From the NCBI GenBank assembly GCA_023442845.1, contig JAEZXC010000051.1, positions 1 through 10,259 on the forward strand: a stretch of DNA of 10,259 bases. Reading direction: 5' to 3'. The position numbers and the translations under genes are program-made. Within the stretch, counting starts at the first letter, position 1. Every line of letters starts with the position of its first letter. The notes under the pieces are model-generated. The model saw only the letters and a program-made list of their open reading frames with translations. It had not been told where the DNA came from and did not search any database. Shown here piece by piece: positions 1 through 7,139 of the stretch. This DNA comes from Actinomycetes bacterium. Lineage in GTDB: Bacteria > Actinomycetota > Actinomycetes > Actinomycetales > Demequinaceae.

Positions 1-1
1 A

Positions 2-25
2 CCCCCCCACCCCCCCGGGGGGGGG
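2..25. repeat. C7-A-C7-G9 homopolymer tract
   Basis: The plus strand has seven C, one A, seven more C and then nine G with almost no interruption. The C-run and the following G-run are complementary, so the tract can fold on itself. The minus strand carries two runs of seven G separated by one T, which favours G-quadruplex-like structure. It lies about 45-68 nt downstream of the glnA stop and codes for nothing recognisable. Exact run lengths are prone to sequencing error. Confidence 0.8.
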
Positions 26-45
26 CCGCCCTGTTGGCCGCCCCC
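21..45 (-). terminator. Possible GC-rich terminator hairpin after glnA
   Basis: Read on the glnA strand, GGGGGC-G-GCC pairs with GGC-G-GCCCCC around an AACAG loop. This gives six base pairs, a symmetric G/G mismatch and three more pairs, starting 24 nt after the glnA stop codon. No U-tract follows; a C-run and G-runs come next. It could be a U-less actinobacterial terminator, but the neighbouring homopolymers make alternative folds likely. Confidence 0.4.
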
Positions 46-69
46 GCCTCTTGTGGTGAAACGTGCGAT

Positions 70-1503
70 CTACACGTCGTAGTACAGCTCGAACTCGTGG
101 GGGTGAGGGCGGAAGCGCAGCGGGTCAATCTCAGCTGAGCGCTTGTAGTCGATCCACGTCTCAATGAGGTCGGGCGTGAACACGCCGCCCTCGGTGAGGA
201 ACGCGTGGTTCGCCTCAAGGTTGTCGAGCACCTTGGACAGGCTGTCCGGCACCTGCGGGATCTGAGCGTGCTCCTCCGGGGGAAGCTCGTACAGGTCCTT
301 GTCGACAGGAGCCGGGGGTTCGATGCGGTTCTTGATGCCGTCAATGCCGGCCATCAAAAGTGCCGCGAACGCAAGGTACGGGTTACCCGACGAGTCGGGG
401 GCACGGAACTCAATGCGCTTGGCCTTCGGGCTCGACCCGGTGATCGGGATACGCACCGCGGCGGAGCGGTTGCGAGCCGAGTACACCAGGTTGACGGGTG
501 CCTCGTAACCGGGAACGAGTCGGTGGTACGAGTTAACCGACGGGTTGGTGAATGCGAGCAGTGACGGTGCGTGCTTGAGAATGCCGCCGATGTACCACCG
601 CGCCATGTCGGACAGGCCACCGTAGCCCTTCTCGTCGAAGAACAGGGGATCGCCGCCCTTCCAGATGGACTGGTGCACGTGCATTCCCGAACCGTTGTCA
701 CCGAAGAGGGGCTTCGGCATAAACGTGACGGTCTTTCCGGCGTTCCACGCCACGTTCTTGATGATGTACTTGAACTTCATCAAGTCGTCGCCGGCTCGAA
801 GCAACGTGTTGAAGCGGTAGTTGACCTCCTGCTGACCGGCCGTGCCCACCTCGTGGTGCGCGCGCTCAACCGACAGGCCTACCTGCTCCAGCACGGTGCA
901 CATCTCGTCACGCAAGTCGGCGAACTGGTCGCTCGGGCTCACAGGGAAGTAGCCACCCTTGAAACGGGTCTTGTAACCGCGGTTCGGCGAGCCGTCGAGC
1001 TCGGTCTCGATGCCGGTGTTCCACGCCGCCTCGGAGGAGTCGATGTGGTAGTAACCCTCGTGCTGGTTCGTTGCGAAGCGCACGGCGTCAAAGATGAAGA
1101 ACTCGGCTTCAGGAGCGAAGTAGGCAGTGTCACCGATGCCAGTGGACTTGAGGTACGCCTCTGCCTTGGCGGCCACGTTACGGGGGTCACGCGAGTAGAG
1201 CTCGTTCGTGAAGGGGTCAACGATCGAGAAGTTCATGACGAGCGTCTTGGCCGCGCGGAACGGGTCGACGAACGCCGTCTCGACGTCCGGCAAGAGCTTC
1301 ATGTCGGACTCGTTGATGGCCTGGAAGCCACGGATCGATGAGCCGTCGAACATGAGGCCGTCGGAGAAGACGTCCTCGGTGAATTGGGCGGCCGGAATGT
1401 TGAAGTGCTGCATGACGCCCGGGAGATCGCAGAAGCGGACGTCGACAAACTCGACTCCCTCCTCCTTGACAAAGGCGAGCGCCTCTTCGGCGGTCTTGAA
1501 CAT
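70..1503 (-). CDS. glnA: Type I glutamine synthetase
   Basis: Glutamine synthetase makes glutamine from glutamate, ammonia and ATP in the cytoplasm and is the main entry of ammonium into metabolism. The 477-residue length and motifs fit a full dodecameric GSI subunit: FDGSSIRGF near residues 52-60, metal-binding PEAEFF around 131-136, ATP-binding GSGMHVHQS around 271-279, the flap segment RLVPGYEAP around 328-336, and RIEFRAPD around 363-370. DLYELPPEE holds Tyr405, the equivalent of the tyrosine adenylylated by GlnE in the GSI-beta type, so post-translational control is likely. The ATG at 1503 is chosen because AAGGAG (1511-1516) precedes it by 7 nt. The frame stays open upstream to 1626, but that extension of 41 residues is unlike the family and runs over the operator. 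Expression is probably under GlnR. The gene order matches glnA1 of mycobacteria. Confidence 0.97.
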   Translation of the reverse strand: MFKTAEEALAFVKEEGVEFVDVRFCDLPGVMQHFNIPAAQFTEDVFSDGLMFDGSSIRGFQAINESDMKLLPDVETAFVDPFRAAKTLVMNFSIVDPFTNELYSRDPRNVAAKAEAYLKSTGIGDTAYFAPEAEFFIFDAVRFATNQHEGYYHIDSSEAAWNTGIETELDGSPNRGYKTRFKGGYFPVSPSDQFADLRDEMCTVLEQVGLSVERAHHEVGTAGQQEVNYRFNTLLRAGDDLMKFKYIIKNVAWNAGKTVTFMPKPLFGDNGSGMHVHQSIWKGGDPLFFDEKGYGGLSDMARWYIGGILKHAPSLLAFTNPSVNSYHRLVPGYEAPVNLVYSARNRSAAVRIPITGSSPKAKRIEFRAPDSSGNPYLAFAALLMAGIDGIKNRIEPPAPVDKDLYELPPEEHAQIPQVPDSLSKVLDNLEANHAFLTEGGVFTPDLIETWIDYKRSAEIDPLRFRPHPHEFELYYDV

Positions 1504-1510
1504 CGGATTG

Positions 1511-1516
1511 CTCCTT
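1511..1516 (-). promoter_or_regulatory. Ribosome binding site fixing the glnA start
   Basis: AAGGAG on the minus strand lies 7 nt before the ATG at 1503. It decides the start against the longer open frame reaching 1626. Confidence 0.85.
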
Positions 1517-1547
1517 GAAGTAGGTCTAGCCAAGGCGGCTGGGTCCC

Positions 1548-1553
1548 AAACTA
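1548..1553 (-). promoter_or_regulatory. Candidate -10 element of glnA
   Basis: TAGTTT on the glnA strand fits TANNNT. It would start transcription near 1541, giving a leader of about 38 nt that contains the AAGGAG site. No convincing -35 box is present, which fits an activator-dependent promoter with the GlnR-like boxes directly upstream. TAGACC further downstream and TACTAG, which overlaps it, are alternatives. Confidence 0.4.
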
Positions 1554-1563
1554 GTAGGCCTCC

Positions 1564-1601
1564 GTGTCGTTGGCGTATTGCGAATGTTTCGTGCCTGTTA
1601 A
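1564..1601 (-). promoter_or_regulatory. Four-box GlnR-type operator upstream of glnA
   Basis: On the glnA strand four 5-nt boxes are each separated by exactly 6 nt: TTAAC (1597-1601), GAAAC (1586-1590), AATAC (1575-1579) and GACAC (1564-1568). This reproduces the known actinobacterial GlnR layout gTnAC-n6-GaAAc-n6-gTnAC-n6-GaAAc. The first pair is strong, with one mismatch; the second pair is weaker. The operator centre is about 41 nt upstream of the start site predicted from the candidate -10 at 1548-1553, a position suited to activation. AmtR, the alternative regulator in corynebacteria, does not use this pattern. Confidence 0.72.
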
Positions 1602-1646
1602 CGCTTCGACTTTTCCCGGACGCCACGTCGCGACCTCTGCGGGTGT

Positions 1647-1658
1647 GCTTCGCGAAGC
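1647..1658. promoter_or_regulatory. 12-bp palindrome, candidate operator of the HAD gene
   Basis: GCTTCGCGAAGC is a perfect 12-bp inverted repeat. It ends 4 nt before the predicted -10 box (1663-1668), so it sits in the spacer of the promoter, where a bound repressor would block RNA polymerase. The regulator is unknown. Confidence 0.35.
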
Positions 1659-1662
1659 CACC

Positions 1663-1668
1663 TAGGCT
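1663..1668 (+). promoter_or_regulatory. -10 element of a leaderless promoter for the HAD gene
   Basis: TAGGCT (TANNNT) is separated by 6 nt from the ATG at 1675, so transcription would begin at or next to the start codon. No Shine-Dalgarno sequence lies in between. This is the typical actinobacterial leaderless arrangement. Confidence 0.6.
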
Positions 1669-1674
1669 TGACGC

Positions 1675-2346
1675 ATGACCGCCTCACGATCCCCTTCACT
1701 CGTTGTCGATGCCGTGCTTTTGGACATGGATGGCACGCTTGTCGACTCGACGTCACTTGTTTACGAGATGTGGGGGCGCTTCGCGATGGAGCATGGGCAC
1801 GATCCTGAAGAGGTCGTCGCGTTTGCCCACGGCACGCCTTCGATCGCCACGCTTCGTCGATACCTGCCCGAGTCCGCGAACATTGACGAGTGGTACAACC
1901 GGGTCGCCGAATGGGAGCGCGGTGACTTTGGCGGGGTCGCAGAGCTTCCTGGCGCGGCCGCTTTCGTCAGCTCACTGCCAGAGGGGAAGTGGGCGGTGGT
2001 CACCTCGGCGATCGCCGACGCTGCTCGCGCCCGGCTCGAGGGGGCCGGGTTTCCTCACATCGACGTGTTGGTTGGTGCGGACGACGTCGAACGCGGCAAG
2101 CCGTACCCCGAGCCCTTTCTTCAGGCGGCGGAGCGCCTCGGGGTCGACATCGCGCGTTGCGTCGTCTTTGAAGACTCACCGCCGGGGATTGAGGCCGGCG
2201 TTGCTGCGGGGGCGCACGTGGTGGTCGTCGGGGACGCCGAGACGGCACACACCCCTGGGCTTCGACGTCTTCGCCATTGGCGCGACGTCGCGGTCTCGGT
2301 CACGGCATCGGGTGAGATCGAAATCGAAGGGATTCCGCAGGCCTAA
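1675..2346 (+). CDS. HAD-superfamily hydrolase, sugar-phosphatase-like
   Basis: This is a 223-residue cytoplasmic phosphatase of HAD subfamily IA, which removes phosphate from small molecules through an aspartyl-phosphate intermediate. Motif I is DMDGTLVDS (17-25), with Asp17 as nucleophile and Asp19 as acid/base. Motif II is VTSA with Thr110/Ser111, motif III is Lys142 in GKPYPEPF, and motif IV is [11 protein letters not shown] with Glu166 and Asp167. Residues 24-90 form the helical cap that sets substrate choice. The GKPYPEPF and EDSPPGI pattern resembles 2-deoxyglucose-6-phosphate, glycerol-3-phosphate and other sugar-phosphate phosphatases, but the substrate cannot be read from sequence. 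The gene is divergent from glnA and convergent with the DUF4191 gene. It has its own apparently leaderless promoter, and its orientation marks it as a probable insertion between glnA and the lip block. Confidence 0.92.
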   Translation: MTASRSPSLVVDAVLLDMDGTLVDSTSLVYEMWGRFAMEHGHDPEEVVAFAHGTPSIATLRRYLPESANIDEWYNRVAEWERGDFGGVAELPGAAAFVSSLPEGKWAVVTSAIADAARARLEGAGFPHIDVLVGADDVERGKPYPEPFLQAAERLGVDIARCVVFEDSPPGIEAGVAAGAHVVVVGDAETAHTPGLRRLRHWRDVAVSVTASGEIEIEGIPQA

Positions 2347-2414
2347 TGGTCCCGCAGTGCTTATCGACCTCGCAGCGCTTATCGACCCCGTAGTGCTTAT
2401 CGACCCCGTAGCGC
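2343..2414 (-). repeat. 18-bp tandem repeat copying the DUF4191 C-terminus and stop codon
   Basis: Four 18-bp units lie head to tail. On the minus strand they read GCGCTACGGGGTCGATAA (2397-2414, the true gene end), GCACTACGGGGTCGATAA (2379-2396), GCGCTGCGAGGTCGATAA (2361-2378) and a diverged fourth unit, GCACTGCGGGACCATTAG (2343-2360). Since 18 is a multiple of three, each unit is in frame and would read ALRGR-stop, the last ALRDH-stop. The array fills the convergent gap and reaches the HAD stop codon. No ordinary terminator hairpin is visible in the gap. Confidence 0.9.
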
Positions 2415-3122
2415 CTTGCGGTCCGCGCGTGCGCGTGCGGGATCGACGCCCTTGGGAATCGGCATCTGCGGCCCGCCAAGCGCGCGCAGGCGAGCGCGTA
2501 CCGCGTCCTGATCCGCGCCGGACAAGCCCTTGCCGAGGCCGCGGCCAAACTCGCGACGCTTGATCCCGCGAATCGCCTTCGTCAGGTCCTTGAGACGGAC
2601 CTCGCCTTCGTTGTTGCCCACGTAGAGCGTCGTCACCGGAACGCCGGGAACAAGCTTTCCAAGACGGGCCGTCGTTTGGTCGACAGTCTTCTTCGCGGAG
2701 CGACCACCTTCTGCGAGGAGAACGACGCCACCTTGACCCACACCCTGAAACACGACGGCGCGGCTGCGCGCCTCGACCGCGATCGGCTCGTCGGCAAATT
2801 GCCATCCCCTGCGGATTGACTGCGCAACGGCGAGCGAGCCGCCGAGTTGGCCGTCCATCTGCTTGAACATCTGCTTCTCGAAGCGGCGCGTCAGCACAAG
2901 GAGGCCAAGAATCATGCCGGTCATGAGGCCGAGCACGGGGCCAAAGATCTTCGCGAAGTAGCCCGACACGACAAAGGCCGAGGCCACACCAAGAGCGATG
3001 GGGATGCCCGCAACGAGCGCCATCAACCACGGGAGCGCTTTGTCGGCCTTCGCCGTGATCTTGTAGGCCTGGACCAGCGTCTTGTACCAGCGCTGCTTGG
3101 GTGCGGGAGCTTGCTTCGCCAT
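2397..3122 (-). CDS. DUF4191 membrane protein (Rv2219-like)
   Basis: This 241-residue integral membrane protein belongs to the DUF4191 family, which in actinobacteria usually follows lipA. Its function is unknown. The N-terminus is basic (residues 1-28). Two hydrophobic segments at about 31-53 and 58-78 form a hairpin, followed by a soluble, probably cytoplasmic region rich in Arg, Lys and Gly. That region includes VFQGVGQGGVVLLAEGG (124-140) and a very basic tail. The ATG at 3122 is preceded by AGGCGG with 4 nt spacing. The frame stays open upstream to 3269, but that part lies within lipA. The gene starts 26 nt after the lipA stop, so it is probably co-transcribed with lipBA. TAGACT at 3133-3138 (minus strand) might add a weak internal promoter. 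Its last codons and stop are tandemly repeated downstream. Confidence 0.85.
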   Translation of the reverse strand: MAKQAPAPKQRWYKTLVQAYKITAKADKALPWLMALVAGIPIALGVASAFVVSGYFAKIFGPVLGLMTGMILGLLVLTRRFEKQMFKQMDGQLGGSLAVAQSIRRGWQFADEPIAVEARSRAVVFQGVGQGGVVLLAEGGRSAKKTVDQTTARLGKLVPGVPVTTLYVGNNEGEVRLKDLTKAIRGIKRREFGRGLGKGLSGADQDAVRARLRALGGPQMPIPKGVDPARARADRKALRGR

Positions 3123-3148
3123 AGTGCCGCCTAGTCTAGTGCGCCCGA

Positions 3149-4162
3149 TTACGCGCGGGGAGCGCGCGCCAGCAGGGCCGACGCTTCTTGGCGGGCCACG
3201 ACGGGCTGAGCGAGGTGGTCCAGGGCGGCCGGGATCTCCCGTCCCTTGCGCGTCATCGCCTGTGCCCACAGGCGGCCAGCTCGGTAGGACGAACGCACGA
3301 GGGGTCCCGACATGACGCCGGCAAAGCCGATTTCCTCTGCCGCGTCAGACAACTCAACGAACTCTTCGGGCTTGACCCACCGGTCCACGGGGTGGTGTCG
3401 CGGCGAAGGACGCAGGTACTGCGTGATCGTCAGCAAGTCGCAACCGGCGTCGTGCAAATCGCGCAGCGCTTGAAGTACTTCCTCGAAGGTCTCACCCATG
3501 CCAAGGATGAGGTTGGACTTCGTGACAAACCCATCAGCTTGCGCCCGCGTGAGGACCTCAAGGGAGCGCTCGTACGTGAACGCCGGGCGGATGCGCTTGA
3601 ACACGCGCGGCACGGTCTCAACGTTGTGAGCGAGAACCTCAGGGCGCGAAGAGAAGACCTCGGCCAACTGATCGGGATTCGCATTGAAGTCGGGGATGAG
3701 GAGCTCGACGCCTGTGCCCGGGTTAAGCGCGTGAATCTGGCGCACGGTCTCCGCGTAGAGCCACGCGCCGCCATCGTCGAGATCGTCGCGCGCAACGCCT
3801 GTCACCGTCGAGTACTTGAGGCCCATTTCGCGGACCGATTCGGCAACGCGACGTGGTTCATCGCGGTCGAGAGCGGATGGCTTGCCGGTGTCGATCTGGC
3901 AGAAGTCGCACCGGCGCGTGCACTGTGACCCACCAATGAGGAAGGTCGCCTCACGGTCTTCCCAACATTCAAAGATGTTGGGGCAACCAGCTTCTTCGCA
4001 CACGGTGTGAAGGTTGCCGCCCTTAACGAGCCCCTTCAGTTCTTTGTACTCGGGACCCATCGTGGCAGTGGTGCGAATCCACTCAGGTTTGCGTTCGATG
4101 GGCGTCTCGGCATTGCGCGCCTCGATGCGGAGCATCTTGCGTCCTTCGGGGGCGAGTGTCAC
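3149..4162 (-). CDS. lipA: Lipoyl synthase
   Basis: LipA is a radical-SAM enzyme that inserts two sulfur atoms at C6 and C8 of protein-bound octanoyl groups, making lipoyl cofactor on E2 and GcvH proteins. The 337-residue protein has every expected ligand: the auxiliary 4Fe-4S cluster cysteines Cys55, Cys60 and Cys66 (C-x4-C-x5-C), the radical-SAM motif Cys81-x3-Cys85-x2-Cys88 in [11 protein letters not shown], and the C-terminal RSSY (290-293) whose serine ligates the auxiliary cluster. The GTG at 4160-4162 is taken as start because AGGAG lies 5 nt upstream and the start overlaps the lipB stop as GTGA. The 20 further upstream in-frame residues would lie inside lipB. Translation is probably coupled to lipB, and the DUF4191 gene follows after 26 nt. 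Family and function are secure. Confidence 0.97.
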   Translation of the reverse strand: MTLAPEGRKMLRIEARNAETPIERKPEWIRTTATMGPEYKELKGLVKGGNLHTVCEEAGCPNIFECWEDREATFLIGGSQCTRRCDFCQIDTGKPSALDRDEPRRVAESVREMGLKYSTVTGVARDDLDDGGAWLYAETVRQIHALNPGTGVELLIPDFNANPDQLAEVFSSRPEVLAHNVETVPRVFKRIRPAFTYERSLEVLTRAQADGFVTKSNLILGMGETFEEVLQALRDLHDAGCDLLTITQYLRPSPRHHPVDRWVKPEEFVELSDAAEEIGFAGVMSGPLVRSSYRAGRLWAQAMTRKGREIPAALDHLAQPVVARQEASALLARAPRA

Positions 4163-4854
4163 GCGATCTCCTGGGACTCGGGGACTTCGGTCGCGCCGAC
4201 GGGCGCTCCAACCGTCGTCCATCGTATGTCGGCAAGGGCACGCTCGAGTGCGCGCACCGTGGTAGGGACGACATCGGCAATGGTGATACGGCGGCCAAGT
4301 TCGACCGAAAGCGATGTCACATCGGCGTCAGAGATGCCGCACGGAACAATCTTCTCGAAGGCGGCGAGATCGGGCTCACAGTTGAGCGCGAAGCCATGCA
4401 TCGTGACGCCCTTTGCTACGCGGACCCCAATCGCACAAATCTTGCGCTCGCGCCGCTGCCCCGTGGCGGGGAGCCACACGCCAGAGCGGTCAGCTACCCG
4501 CACGGTGTCGATCCCGAACTCGCCGCACACGGACATGATTGCGTCCTCGAGCCTGCGCACGTACTTCACCACATCGACTGGCTCGGCAAGCCGGATGATC
4601 GGGTAGCCCACGAGTTGTCCGGGGCCATGCCACGTGATGCGACCTCCGCGGTCGACATCAATCACTCGCGTGCCATCGACAGGACGATCCCATTGCGCCG
4701 TGCGCTTGCCGGCCGTGTAAACACTTGCGTGCTCAACAAGGATGAGCGTGTCCGGCTGTTCACCGGCCACGACACGGCCGTGGATTTCCCTTTGACGTTG
4801 CCACATCTGCTCGTAGTCGAGCGGGCCCCGGCTGAGTTCCGATGTGATCTGCAC
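4159..4854 (-). CDS. lipB: Octanoyl-ACP:protein octanoyltransferase
   Basis: LipB moves octanoate from acyl carrier protein to the lysine of lipoyl domains, the step before LipA. The 231-residue protein has the family signature [17 protein letters not shown] (69-85), the substrate-pocket segment KICAIGVRV (138-146) with catalytic Lys138, TMHGFALNC (151-159), and Cys172 in [13 protein letters not shown]. Lys138 and Cys172 correspond to the Cys/Lys dyad known from M. tuberculosis LipB. The predicted GTG start at 4854 directly abuts GGGGAG, too close to act as a normal Shine-Dalgarno site, but lies 6 nt after a TAGCCT -10 box, so a leaderless transcript is likely. It is the first gene of lipB-lipA-DUF4191 and is divergent from the MMPL gene across 52 nt. 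Confidence 0.96.
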   Translation of the reverse strand: MQITSELSRGPLDYEQMWQRQREIHGRVVAGEQPDTLILVEHASVYTAGKRTAQWDRPVDGTRVIDVDRGGRITWHGPGQLVGYPIIRLAEPVDVVKYVRRLEDAIMSVCGEFGIDTVRVADRSGVWLPATGQRRERKICAIGVRVAKGVTMHGFALNCEPDLAAFEKIVPCGISDADVTSLSVELGRRITIADVVPTTVRALERALADIRWTTVGAPVGATEVPESQEIA

Positions 4855-4860
4855 CTCCCC

Positions 4861-4866
4861 AGGCTA
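4861..4866 (-). promoter_or_regulatory. -10 element of a leaderless lipB promoter
   Basis: On the minus strand TAGCCT (TANNNT) is followed by 6 nt (GGGGAG) and then the GTG of lipB. This is the same geometry as for the HAD gene at 1663-1677. No clear -35 hexamer was found. Confidence 0.55.
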
Positions 4867-4906
4867 ACGCCGGAATACCTGCGCCCGGTTGCGGTTTCAT
4901 AGGTCC

Positions 4907-7084
4907 GTGAAGACTCGTACCTGGTTAAGGCCCGTTCTCGTGGCCATTGTCATCGTTGTGTGGCTTGGCATTTCCGGTGCTGGAGGTCAGACCTTCGGCA
5001 AGCTCAGTTCCGTACAGGAAAACGAGAACTCCGTCTTTCTTCCGTCCTCGGCTGAATCGACAAAGGTTGCGGCGGAGCACGAGCAGTTCATTCCGTCCGA
5101 CGCGGTGCCGGGCTTGTTTGTTATCGACGAGGTGACGCCAGACCGCTTGGGTGAGATCCAAGCGTGGGCAGACGGCGTCGGCGGTGTGGCGCTTGAAGGG
5201 GACCCTGAGGGCCGCACCGTTCGTGACGTTCTCGTGTCAGAACCACTCGCTGTGCCGTCAGAGGATGGTGAGGCGGCGCTTGTTCTCTTTGAGATTTCAG
5301 CAGACGTCTTCGGTGCCAACGCTGGCGAGGGCACCATTGGTGAACTCGTTGTCGAAACAGTCCGTCATGAATGGACGCAGAGCGGCCTTGACAGTCCGGC
5401 CTACTTCACCGGTGCGGCAGGTATCGTTGCCGATCTCGTTGGCGCGTTTGCGGGCATTGACGGCATCTTGTTGCTCGTCGCGTTGTCGGTCGTTCTCGTC
5501 ATTTTGCTGATCGTCTACCGCAGCCCCGTCTTGCCGTTCCTCGTGCTCGCGACGGCGATGATCGCGTTGACGGCGGCAATCATCGCGGTGTACGCCCTTG
5601 CGAAGAGCGACGTCATCACGCTCAACGGGCAGTCGCAAGGCATCATGTTTATCCTCGTTGTCGGCGCGACGACGGACTACGCGTTGCTCCTTGTCGCCCG
5701 TTACCGCGAGGAGCTTTTGCGCCGCCGCAGCACGTACGAAGCCCTCCGTGTGGCATGGCGCCGGTCGATCGAGCCGATCGCAGCGTCGGCCGGAACAGTC
5801 ATCTTGGGGCTCATGGTGCTCCTGCTGTCGGACCTCAAATCCAACTCGTCACTTGGCCCCGCAGGTGCGATCGGTATTGCCAGCGCGCTCTTCGCGGCGC
5901 TCACGCTGCTCCCGGCGCTGTTGCTCATCGGTGGTGAGCACGCCCGCGGTGTGTTCTGGCCCGCGCGGCCGCGTTACCTCGGCAAGGAAGAGCGGGAGGA
6001 AGCGCAGAGCACTGAGTCCGTGGAGCAGAAGGCCGGTGTGTGGGGCCGCGTCTCCACCTTTGTCGATGCGCGTCCCCGCGCGGTGTGGATTGGCGCAGCT
6101 GGCCTCCTTGTCGTGATGGCTGTAGGCCTTACCCAGCTTGAGGCCGATGGCGTGGGCGACCGTGACGTCTTCCTTACGGAGACGGAATCGGTGACGGGTT
6201 TTGAGGTGTTGGAAGAGCACTTCGACGCGGGAGCGACCTCCCCGGTGCGTGTCATTGTGGATGAGGCCGACGCCGATGCCGCTCTGGCCGCCGTGCAGGA
6301 CGTTCCGGGTATCGAGCAGGCCTACGTTCTCACCCAGGCAATTGCTGATGGTGCGCCACCCGCAGACGCTCAGGACGCACCGCTCGTCGTCAATGGTCGC
6401 GTCGAGATTGAGGCCGTCACAGCGACAGCCGCATCAACTCGGGCCTCGCAAGACGTGGTTGAGGACGTGCGTGCGGCGGTGCACGCGCTTTCGGATACCG
6501 CCATTGTGGGCGGTCAAGCTGCGGAGGCTCTTGACACCCGCCTTACCACCGACCGGGACATTGTCGTCATTCTTCCGGTGATCTTGCTCGTCATCTTCTT
6601 GGTGCTCGTGCTCTTGCTTAGGTCGATCGTTGCACCTGCGCTCATCGTTGTGGCAAATATCTTGTCCTTTGGTGCTGCGATGGGGGTGTCGGCCCTCGTA
6701 TTCGACTGGGTGTTCGACTTCCCGGGCATCGACCCGGCTGTGCCATTGCTCGCCTTCGTCTTCTTGGTCGCGCTCGGCGTCGATTATTCGATCTTCCTCA
6801 TGTCGAGGGCGCGAGAGGAGGCGCTGGCGCACGGTACCGCGGATGGAGTTCGCCGGGCCCTGGCGGTGACAGGCGGCGTCATCACGTCTGCGGGCATCGT
6901 GCTTGCGGCTACGTTTGCGGCGCTTGGCGTGCTGCCGCTCGTCTTTCTTGCGCAGATTGCGTTCATCGTTGCATTTGGTGTGCTGGTCGATACGTTCATC
7001 GTTCGCTCGCTCCTCGTGCCTGGTCTTGTCGCCGACATCGGGCGACGTTCGTGGTGGCCGTGGATGCGTCGCTTTGAATCGTAG
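4907..7084 (+). CDS. MMPL-family (RND-like) membrane transporter
   Basis: This 725-residue inner-membrane protein has the duplicated MMPL/RND architecture. TM1 is at about 8-26, a large outside loop at 27-182, TM2-TM6 between 183 and 342, then a cytoplasmic basic/acidic linker at 343-390. TM7 lies at 391-408, a second outside loop at 409-550, and TM8-TM12 between 551 and 705. The two halves carry matching TM4/TM10 motifs, GATTDYALLLVARYREE (Asp257-Tyr258) and GVDYSIFLMSRAREE (Asp626-Tyr627), the Asp-Tyr pairs used for proton coupling in MmpL proteins. Such proteins export lipids, glycolipids or drugs; the substrate here is unknown. The GTG at 4907 is preferred because it puts Lys and Arg directly before TM1. 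A TTG at 4889 in frame is the alternative. Neither has a good ribosome site. It is divergent from lipB and followed after 55 nt by the pseudokinase gene. Confidence 0.9.
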   Translation: MKTRTWLRPVLVAIVIVVWLGISGAGGQTFGKLSSVQENENSVFLPSSAESTKVAAEHEQFIPSDAVPGLFVIDEVTPDRLGEIQAWADGVGGVALEGDPEGRTVRDVLVSEPLAVPSEDGEAALVLFEISADVFGANAGEGTIGELVVETVRHEWTQSGLDSPAYFTGAAGIVADLVGAFAGIDGILLLVALSVVLVILLIVYRSPVLPFLVLATAMIALTAAIIAVYALAKSDVITLNGQSQGIMFILVVGATTDYALLLVARYREELLRRRSTYEALRVAWRRSIEPIAASAGTVILGLMVLLLSDLKSNSSLGPAGAIGIASALFAALTLLPALLLIGGEHARGVFWPARPRYLGKEEREEAQSTESVEQKAGVWGRVSTFVDARPRAVWIGAAGLLVVMAVGLTQLEADGVGDRDVFLTETESVTGFEVLEEHFDAGATSPVRVIVDEADADAALAAVQDVPGIEQAYVLTQAIADGAPPADAQDAPLVVNGRVEIEAVTATAASTRASQDVVEDVRAAVHALSDTAIVGGQAAEALDTRLTTDRDIVVILPVILLVIFLVLVLLLRSIVAPALIVVANILSFGAAMGVSALVFDWVFDFPGIDPAVPLLAFVFLVALGVDYSIFLMSRAREEALAHGTADGVRRALAVTGGVITSAGIVLAATFAALGVLPLVFLAQIAFIVAFGVLVDTFIVRSLLVPGLVADIGRRSWWPWMRRFES

Positions 7085-7093
7085 AAATTGGCC

Positions 7094-7102
7094 TGTGGAT
7101 AA
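7094..7102 (-). promoter_or_regulatory. Perfect DnaA-box sequence
   Basis: The minus strand reads TTATCCACA, an exact match to the classical DnaA box. It stands alone in the 55-nt gap between the MMPL stop and the pseudokinase start, about 26 nt upstream of the putative -10. No other box or AT-rich unwinding region is nearby, so this is not an origin. Any role in transcription control is speculation. Confidence 0.35.
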
Positions 7103-7127
7103 CGCCCGCTGACCATGCCCGGCGGGG

Positions 7128-7133
7128 CACAGT
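7128..7133 (+). promoter_or_regulatory. Putative -10 element of a leaderless promoter for the pseudokinase gene
   Basis: CACAGT is followed by 6 nt (GGGGGA) and the ATG at 7140. It matches TANNNT except for the first base and has the same spacing as the HAD and lipB promoters. The purine run touches the start codon and is too close for a normal Shine-Dalgarno site. A small inverted repeat, TGCCC-GGCG-GGGCA (7116-7129), overlaps it. Confidence 0.4.
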
Positions 7134-7139
7134 GGGGGA

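Noticed and set aside
571..1341. A 256-codon open frame on the plus strand opposite glnA.
   Set aside because: It is fully antisense to a well-conserved enzyme gene, has no family motifs and shows only the composition expected of a GC-rich shadow frame.
1504..1626. Longer N-terminus for glnA (41 extra residues).
   Set aside because: The AAGGAG site fits the ATG at 1503, the family starts there, and the extension would cover the GlnR-like boxes and the promoter.
2343..2414. The 18-bp repeats as a small CRISPR array or transcription-factor operator cluster.
   Set aside because: There are no spacers, since the units are directly adjacent, and no cas genes. The units match the coding 3' end of the DUF4191 gene, which explains them better.
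1703..2563. Long plus-strand frame overlapping the HAD gene and the tandem repeats, with repeated LID-type residues.
   Set aside because: The repeated residues come from translating the 18-bp DNA repeat in another frame. The HAD frame has all catalytic motifs and this one has none.
3123..3269. Upstream extension of the DUF4191 frame into lipA.
   Set aside because: The extra residues are Pro/Arg/Gly-rich shadow sequence antisense-free within lipA, and the ATG at 3122 has a plausible ribosome site.
4889..4906. TTG at 4889 as the MMPL start.
   Set aside because: TTG starts are rarer, no ribosome site or suitable -10 precedes it, and the GTG at 4907 gives a typical basic N-terminus. It remains possible.
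7116..7129. TGCCC-GGCG-GGGCA as the MMPL terminator.
   Set aside because: The 5-bp stem has no T-tract and overlaps the putative promoter of the next gene, so it is too weak to call.
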